From Symbiobacterium thermophilum (GTDB taxonomy: Bacteria > Bacillota > Sulfobacillia > DYFQ01), in the NCBI GenBank assembly GCA_020725105.1, contig DYFQ01000030.1:1-35466 (forward strand): a stretch of DNA of 35,466 nucleotides. Reading direction: 5' to 3'. A program made the position numbers and the translations under genes. Within the stretch, counting starts at the first letter, position 1; each line of letters begins with the position of its first letter. Positions 31,401 through 35,466 of this stretch are shown in pieces. Below the pieces are notes generated by a model. That model saw nothing but the letters and a program-made list of their open reading frames with translations, did not search any database and was not told where the DNA came from.

Positions 31401-32488
31401 AGCGGGTGCTGATCTCCGGTTACTACGGCTTTGGCAACGCTGGCGACGACGCCATCGCCTCCGCGATCGTGCAGGACCTGCGTGACGAGGTGCCGGGGGT
31501 ACGGCTGGTGATCCTGTCCCGGGATCCCCGGACCACCGCCCGGCAACTGGGGGTGGAGGCCGTCGACCGGTTCAATCCCGTGGCGGTGCTGCGGGAACTG
31601 GCCCGGGCCGACCTGCTGATCAGTGGGGGTGGCACCCTGCTCCAGGACGCCACCAGCACCCGCTCCCTCCTTTACTATCTGACCGTCATCCGCACGGCCC
31701 GGGCCCTCGGGGTCCCAGTGATGCTGTACGCCAACGGCATCGGGCCCATCCGGCGCCCGCTCAACCGCTGGCTGGTGCGGCAGGTGATCAGCGGCGTGCA
31801 GGCCATCACCTTGCGGGATGCCGAGTCGGAGGCCCTTCTGGCCGGGCTGGGCGTTCGTGGGCCGAGGGTCGAGGTCACGGCTGATCCCGTCTTTTCCCTG
31901 CGCCCGGCGGCCCGGGCCCGCGCCCTGGCCATCCTGGCCGAGGAGGGAGCGGCTTCAGGCCGGCCGCTGGCGGGTATCTCGCTGCGGCCCTGGCACGTGG
32001 CGCCGCCGGAGGACCTGGTGGCTGCCCTGGCCGACGAGTTATCGGGCCGGCTGGGCCTGCAGGTCGTGTTCATTCCGATGCAGCACTCCCGCGACCTCGA
32101 CCTGGCCCAGCGCGTCCGGTCGCGCATGCGCGGGCCGGCCGTGGTCTTGCGTGGCCAGTACTCGGCCGAGGAACTGCTGGCCGTCACGGGCGAGTTGAGG
32201 GTGCTGGTGGGGATGCGGCTGCACAGCCTGATCTTCGCCGCGGCCCGGGGTGTACCGGTGGTCGGCATCGCCTACGACCCGAAGGTCGAGGCGTTTCTGG
32301 CCATGGTGGGCCAGCCCTCGCTGGGGGACATCCGGACGCTCGACCCCGCGGCGGCCGTCCGCACGGTCGAGACCCTGCTGGCGGCGGGCGACGCCGGCCG
32401 CCGCACCCTGCGGGAACGGCTGGAGGACCTCCGCCGGGGCGCCCGGCGAAACGCGGTCCTGGCGGCGGAACTGCTGGCCGGTAGCTAG
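31397..32488 (+). CDS. csaB: Polysaccharide pyruvyl transferase CsaB
   Basis: This is a 363-residue CsaB-family protein. Family marks are VLISGYYGFGNAGDDAIASA near the start, DLLISGGGTLLQDATSTRSL, LYANGIGPIRRPLNRWLVRQ, the UDP/PEP-side segment VGMRLHSLIFAAARGVPVVG and YDPKVEAFLAMVG. CsaB adds ketal-linked pyruvate, from phosphoenolpyruvate, to the secondary cell-wall polymer so that SLH-domain proteins can bind. This supports a Gram-positive cell with an S-layer or SLH proteins. GTG 31397 overlaps the ligase stop. Its TAG overlaps the stop of the convergent DUF5693 gene within a shared CTAG. Confidence 0.92.
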   Translation: MKRVLISGYYGFGNAGDDAIASAIVQDLRDEVPGVRLVILSRDPRTTARQLGVEAVDRFNPVAVLRELARADLLISGGGTLLQDATSTRSLLYYLTVIRTARALGVPVMLYANGIGPIRRPLNRWLVRQVISGVQAITLRDAESEALLAGLGVRGPRVEVTADPVFSLRPAARARALAILAEEGAASGRPLAGISLRPWHVAPPEDLVAALADELSGRLGLQVVFIPMQHSRDLDLAQRVRSRMRGPAVVLRGQYSAEELLAVTGELRVLVGMRLHSLIFAAARGVPVVGIAYDPKVEAFLAMVGQPSLGDIRTLDPAAAVRTVETLLAAGDAGRRTLRERLEDLRRGARRNAVLAAELLAGS

Positions 32489-34506
32489 CCGCCCCGGTTA
32501 CGCGTCAGGTTGCCGGCGACCAGCACGGCCACGGCGCCCAGGGCCACCCCCGTCACAACACCCGTCCAGCTTCGCCACAAGAGCCACCACACGGCCACCG
32601 TTCCCGCCAGGAGGTCGGCCATGACGGAGGCCGGTCCGAGGACCGCCGTCGCGGCCAGCCACGGAAGCCAGGCCGGGCGGTGCCGGGCGGCCCAGCTTGC
32701 CAGCATGATGGCGGGATAGGCCAGCAGCGCCTCGACCGGCCGGGGCGGCGCTCCGGCCAGCGCCTCCACGGCGGGAACCAGTGTCTCGGCGCCCCTCTCG
32801 CTGGCCCACCACCCCAGCCCCAGGGCACCCGCGGCGACAAGGGCGCCAACGGCGGCGCCAAGGGTCAGCGGCCGGAGCGAGGCGGCGGCCAGCGACCCCA
32901 GGCGGGTGGTGCCGGCCCCGGGGGCGGGCGCGGCCAGCGCGAGGACCGCGGCCACGGTCACGCTCCAGCGCACCACCGCACCGGCGGGACCGGTGCCGGG
33001 AACCGTTCGGGAACCCAGCCACAGTGCCACGTCGCTGGTGACGGCGGCCAGCCAGAGGGCGCCGCCAAGCCAGACCGCCGTAAACAGCGCCACGTCGGCC
33101 AGGCCGGTGACGACGGCGGGAGGCCCGCCGGCGCCGGCCTCCTCCGGCCGGTTCAACCGCCGCCGCCACCTCTGGCACAGCGCGCTGGCGGCGGCCACCG
33201 GCACCAGCACCGCGCCGGCCAGCGCCACCCAGTCCAGCAGCCGCCGGCCATCCAGAGCGACGTCCAGCGCGGCGTAGGCCAGGAGGCCCAGACCCAGCCC
33301 GGCGGCGCCAAGGTGCCCGGAGAGCAGCGGCCGCCGCCGACCCAGCCACAGTCCGATGGCCAGTCCGCCGCCGGCCAGGGCCAGCCGCTGCCAGGGTTCC
33401 GGACGGGCGGCGGGCAGGGGCCGCGCCGGGCCCCAAGGCCAGCCGGCGGCAGCCTGGCGATGGGCCAGTCGCTCGAGCGCGGCCACCGTGGCGCCCAGAG
33501 GGTCCGGCCCTTCGGGCGGTCTGACGTAGATGACCCGAGCGTTGTGCTGCCGTGCGGCGGCGACCCACCAGTCGCCCAGCGCCGCCGGCGTCACGCTCTC
33601 CAGCAACTCCAGGGGCGCGCTGGCCACCCTGACCACCCGCCCCTCCGCCAGGCGGACCAGGCCCGCGAGCCCGGCCTGGGCCACGTGACCCCTGCCGTCC
33701 GGGCGGGCCACGGCGCCGAGGGTGAGGTCCAGGCTCCGGAGGACCTCGGCCGTAGCCCCCAGGTCACCGCCGGGGGCGGGAATGGTGGCGCCGGCGAACA
33801 GCACCGGTCCCGGGACGGTACCGGCCAGCACCCGGACCAGCCCGTCCCGAAGCTCGGCCGCGCCCTGGCCCCGGTCCCGGGGCCGGATCACCACCCTCAG
33901 GCCGCGGGCGCGCGCCAGGGCCAGGTCCGGCGGCCAGAAGCCGAGGCCCGTGTCGGCCACCCGGCCCACGGCGGCACCCACGCGCAGCACCCACCGGCCG
34001 TCGAGGGCCTGGAGGGTGCAGGGGGAGAACTGGCGGCAAAGCTCGGCGGCGGCGAGTTCGGCCAGGGCCCGGCGGTCGAACAGAAGGTACGTGTGGGCTC
34101 GAGAGAACCCGGGCCCGGCCGCCAGTCCCGCCAGGGCCGGGTCCAGGCCGCCGGCCTGGGCGGCCAGGGCCCGGAGGGCGGCGCCCGGGAACAGGCTCGT
34201 CTCGCCAGACCAGACCAGTCGCCGCGGCGTGACTTCACCGACGCCCAGGCCGGAGACGCCGGCCGACCCGAGGACCGCCAGCACGTCGTCAAGTGGCCGG
34301 CCTTCGGCCCTGGCCACGGTCTCGAAGGCCTGAAGGTCGGCCACCACCTCCACCGTCCGGGCGGCCCACTCGGCGGGAACGCGGAGTGCCAGCAGGCTGG
34401 CGGCGGCCACCACCGCCGCCAGGGCGAGCGCCAGGCCGGCGGCCGCGCCGGCGCGTCCGGCCAGGGCCGCGCCCGCCCGCCTGCCTTCACCTGACGGGCC
34501 GGCCAC
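32485..34506 (-). CDS. DUF5693 membrane protein, divergent paralogue
   Basis: This is a 673-residue protein. One N-terminal membrane helix (GLALALAAVVAAASLLAL) is followed by the DUF5693 extracytoplasmic domain, residues about 45-365. That domain opens RTVEVVADLQAFETVARAEG and SAGVSGLGVGEVTPRRL, and includes FFG-free strands such as RVVIRPRDRGQGAAELRDGL and ARVIYVRPPEG. About eight membrane helices form the C-terminal half. The usual RPRTKEF motif near the end is replaced by PRPVEALLAYPAIMLA. GTG 34506 has GGAGG 8 bases upstream and overlaps the upstream paralogue by 20 bases. DUF5693 genes sit next to csaB in many Bacillota; a role in wall-polymer assembly is inferred. Confidence 0.8.
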   Translation of the reverse strand: MAGPSGEGRRAGAALAGRAGAAAGLALALAAVVAAASLLALRVPAEWAARTVEVVADLQAFETVARAEGRPLDDVLAVLGSAGVSGLGVGEVTPRRLVWSGETSLFPGAALRALAAQAGGLDPALAGLAAGPGFSRAHTYLLFDRRALAELAAAELCRQFSPCTLQALDGRWVLRVGAAVGRVADTGLGFWPPDLALARARGLRVVIRPRDRGQGAAELRDGLVRVLAGTVPGPVLFAGATIPAPGGDLGATAEVLRSLDLTLGAVARPDGRGHVAQAGLAGLVRLAEGRVVRVASAPLELLESVTPAALGDWWVAAARQHNARVIYVRPPEGPDPLGATVAALERLAHRQAAAGWPWGPARPLPAARPEPWQRLALAGGGLAIGLWLGRRRPLLSGHLGAAGLGLGLLAYAALDVALDGRRLLDWVALAGAVLVPVAAASALCQRWRRRLNRPEEAGAGGPPAVVTGLADVALFTAVWLGGALWLAAVTSDVALWLGSRTVPGTGPAGAVVRWSVTVAAVLALAAPAPGAGTTRLGSLAAASLRPLTLGAAVGALVAAGALGLGWWASERGAETLVPAVEALAGAPPRPVEALLAYPAIMLASWAARHRPAWLPWLAATAVLGPASVMADLLAGTVAVWWLLWRSWTGVVTGVALGAVAVLVAGNLTRNRGG

Positions 34507-35466
34507 CGGAAGTTCCTCCTTCCGCCGCCCGGAACCGGGAACGCAACAGGCGCCAGCCGGTCAGGGCGGCCCATCCTGTGAGCGCGCCCAGGACCAGGCC
34601 GTTGACCACCCGGACCAGGCTGATGCCCAGCGGGATGTGGACGTGCGCGAGAGTGTTGAGCACCGACGCCTGCCCCAGCCCGGCCAGGACGGCAAGCGCG
34701 GCGGCGGCCGGCGGCGTCCAGCGGCTTCCGGCCGCCAGCACCAGGGCGGGATGCCCCGCCAGGAACTCCTTGGTCCGGGGGCGGACCAGGAGCCAGTGCT
34801 CCAGGGTGCCCCTCGCCCGCAGTTCCCACTCGGTCACGCCCACCACCGGGAAGTTTCCGGCCCGGAATCCGGCCAGGGCCAGGGCGCCGGCCAGGCCCAG
34901 GGCGGCCAGGGCACCGAGGTGGCTCACGGGTCTTGCCAGGAGGTCCCGCCGGGCTAGGAGACCCGAGCGGGCGAGCACCGCCAGCCCGGCGATGGCCGCG
35001 GGGGCCAGGAGGGCCAGCCGGACCCCCCGGAACTGGCGCACCTGCGCGACGTAAACGGGGTCGGCCAGGAGCGCGGCCACCAGGAGCCCTCCCGACAGAC
35101 TGAGGCCGGTGGCCAGGAGCAGGCGGCGCCAGGGCCACCACGAGCCGCCGGCGCCAGGGGCAAGGGCGCCAAGGGTGGCGAAGGCGGGCACCGCCACCGC
35201 GGCCACGAGCGCCAGGAGTTCACGGACGAGAAACCGGACCCCCGGGTCGCCGACGGCCAGGGTCAAGCCCGCCGTGGCGCCCCCGGCGACCAGGGCCAGG
35301 ACGGGGAGGCTCCACCGCCGCTTGACGCCGGGTAGCGCCACCAGGACGGCCAGACCGGCGGTGGCCCAGACGGCGGGGGCCAGGGCCGCCACGGCCCAGG
35401 CCGGCAGGCCACGGGCGGCCACGCCCGGCGGCTGGCCCGGGCCGTAGCCCGCCGCACGGAGGGCCC
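34487..35466 (-). CDS. DUF5693 membrane protein, C-terminal part (runs off right edge)
   Basis: The frame is open from the right edge to 34487, about 326 residues, and the true start lies outside. It begins ALRAAGYGPGQPPG, which matches the junction between the extracytoplasmic and membrane halves of DUF5693 proteins. About eight membrane helices follow. The C-terminal family box is FRAGNFPVVGVTEWELRARG, then LVRPRTKEFLAGHPALVLA and VLNTLAHVHIPLGISLVRVV. GTG 35422 is in frame but is probably internal. Its end overlaps the start of the paralogue by 20 bases, so both are on one transcript. Confidence 0.8.
   Translation of the reverse strand, partial: ALRAAGYGPGQPPGVAARGLPAWAVAALAPAVWATAGLAVLVALPGVKRRWSLPVLALVAGGATAGLTLAVGDPGVRFLVRELLALVAAVAVPAFATLGALAPGAGGSWWPWRRLLLATGLSLSGGLLVAALLADPVYVAQVRQFRGVRLALLAPAAIAGLAVLARSGLLARRDLLARPVSHLGALAALGLAGALALAGFRAGNFPVVGVTEWELRARGTLEHWLLVRPRTKEFLAGHPALVLAAGSRWTPPAAAALAVLAGLGQASVLNTLAHVHIPLGISLVRVVNGLVLGALTGWAALTGWRLLRSRFRAAEGGTSGGRPVR

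Noticed and set aside
32680-34494. Plus-strand frame of 604 codons opposite the DUF5693 paralogue
   Set aside because: Low-complexity Gly/Gln/Arg-rich antisense shadow.

Overview
The window is very GC-rich chromosomal DNA, most likely from a Gram-positive, possibly thermophilic member of the Bacillota of the Symbiobacterium/Thermaerobacter/Limnochorda kind. The taxonomic hints are a CsaB-type pyruvyl transferase beside DUF4330 and DUF5693 proteins (a Bacillota cell-wall polymer neighbourhood), a stalk-type copper-amine-oxidase domain on a secreted glucosaminidase, frequent GTG and TTG starts behind strong GGAGG ribosome sites, and a soluble sphingosine-1-phosphate-lyase-like enzyme of the kind known from Symbiobacterium thermophilum. 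The taxonomy is inferred from gene content only. No rRNA, tRNA, CRISPR array or intact transposase was seen.

Layout. 0-5 kb: end of a DUF3006 gene, a VOC-fold remnant, a large secreted glucosaminidase, a hypothetical gene that looks N-terminally cut, a PadR regulator with a His/Cys-rich leader, an SRPBCC remnant and a DUF1232 protein. 5-7.6 kb (minus): an epimerase - DinB - LD-carboxypeptidase operon. 7.7-8.3 kb: GrpB, preceded by a possible 23-residue peptide. 8.5-10.4 kb (minus): nadC-nadA with a dyad operator in the leader. 10.8-11.7 kb: a YciI protein, then gene-poor DNA with an IS21-like end relic. 11.86-13.15 kb (minus): a two-gene cassette of distinctly lower GC, an AlbA_2/Schlafen-like ATP-binding-domain protein coupled to an unrecognised partner. 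13.65-16.8 kb (plus): a sphingosine-1-phosphate-lyase-like PLP enzyme and an FGGY kinase.

16.7-21.9 kb is scarred: a TPR/beta-propeller gene and a small membrane-protein gene face away from each other with both 5' ends apparently missing, followed by a frameshifted unknown gene, an intact M32 carboxypeptidase, a second DinB protein and a broken FAD oxidoreductase. 21.8-22.5 kb holds two tandem DUF5671-like membrane proteins. 22.6-25.3 kb (minus) is a NitT/TauT-type ABC importer operon with a well-formed promoter and an operator-like dyad. It is divergent from a YedF/DsrE-like sulfurtransferase-fold protein and a metallo-beta-lactamase-fold hydrolase. A class II aldolase follows on the minus strand.

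28.1-32.5 kb (plus) is a tightly coupled envelope-polymer operon: GT4 glycosyltransferase, DUF4330, O-antigen-ligase-like polymerase and CsaB pyruvyl transferase, each overlapping or touching the next. It meets, tail to tail, two tandem DUF5693 membrane proteins, the upstream one running off the right edge. This set probably makes and pyruvylates a secondary cell-wall polymer that anchors S-layer proteins.

The candidates most worth following are the low-GC AlbA_2 cassette, the PLP lyase/FGGY kinase pair, the His/Cys-leader PadR with its 10-bp tandem repeat, and the ABC importer/YedF-like divergon.
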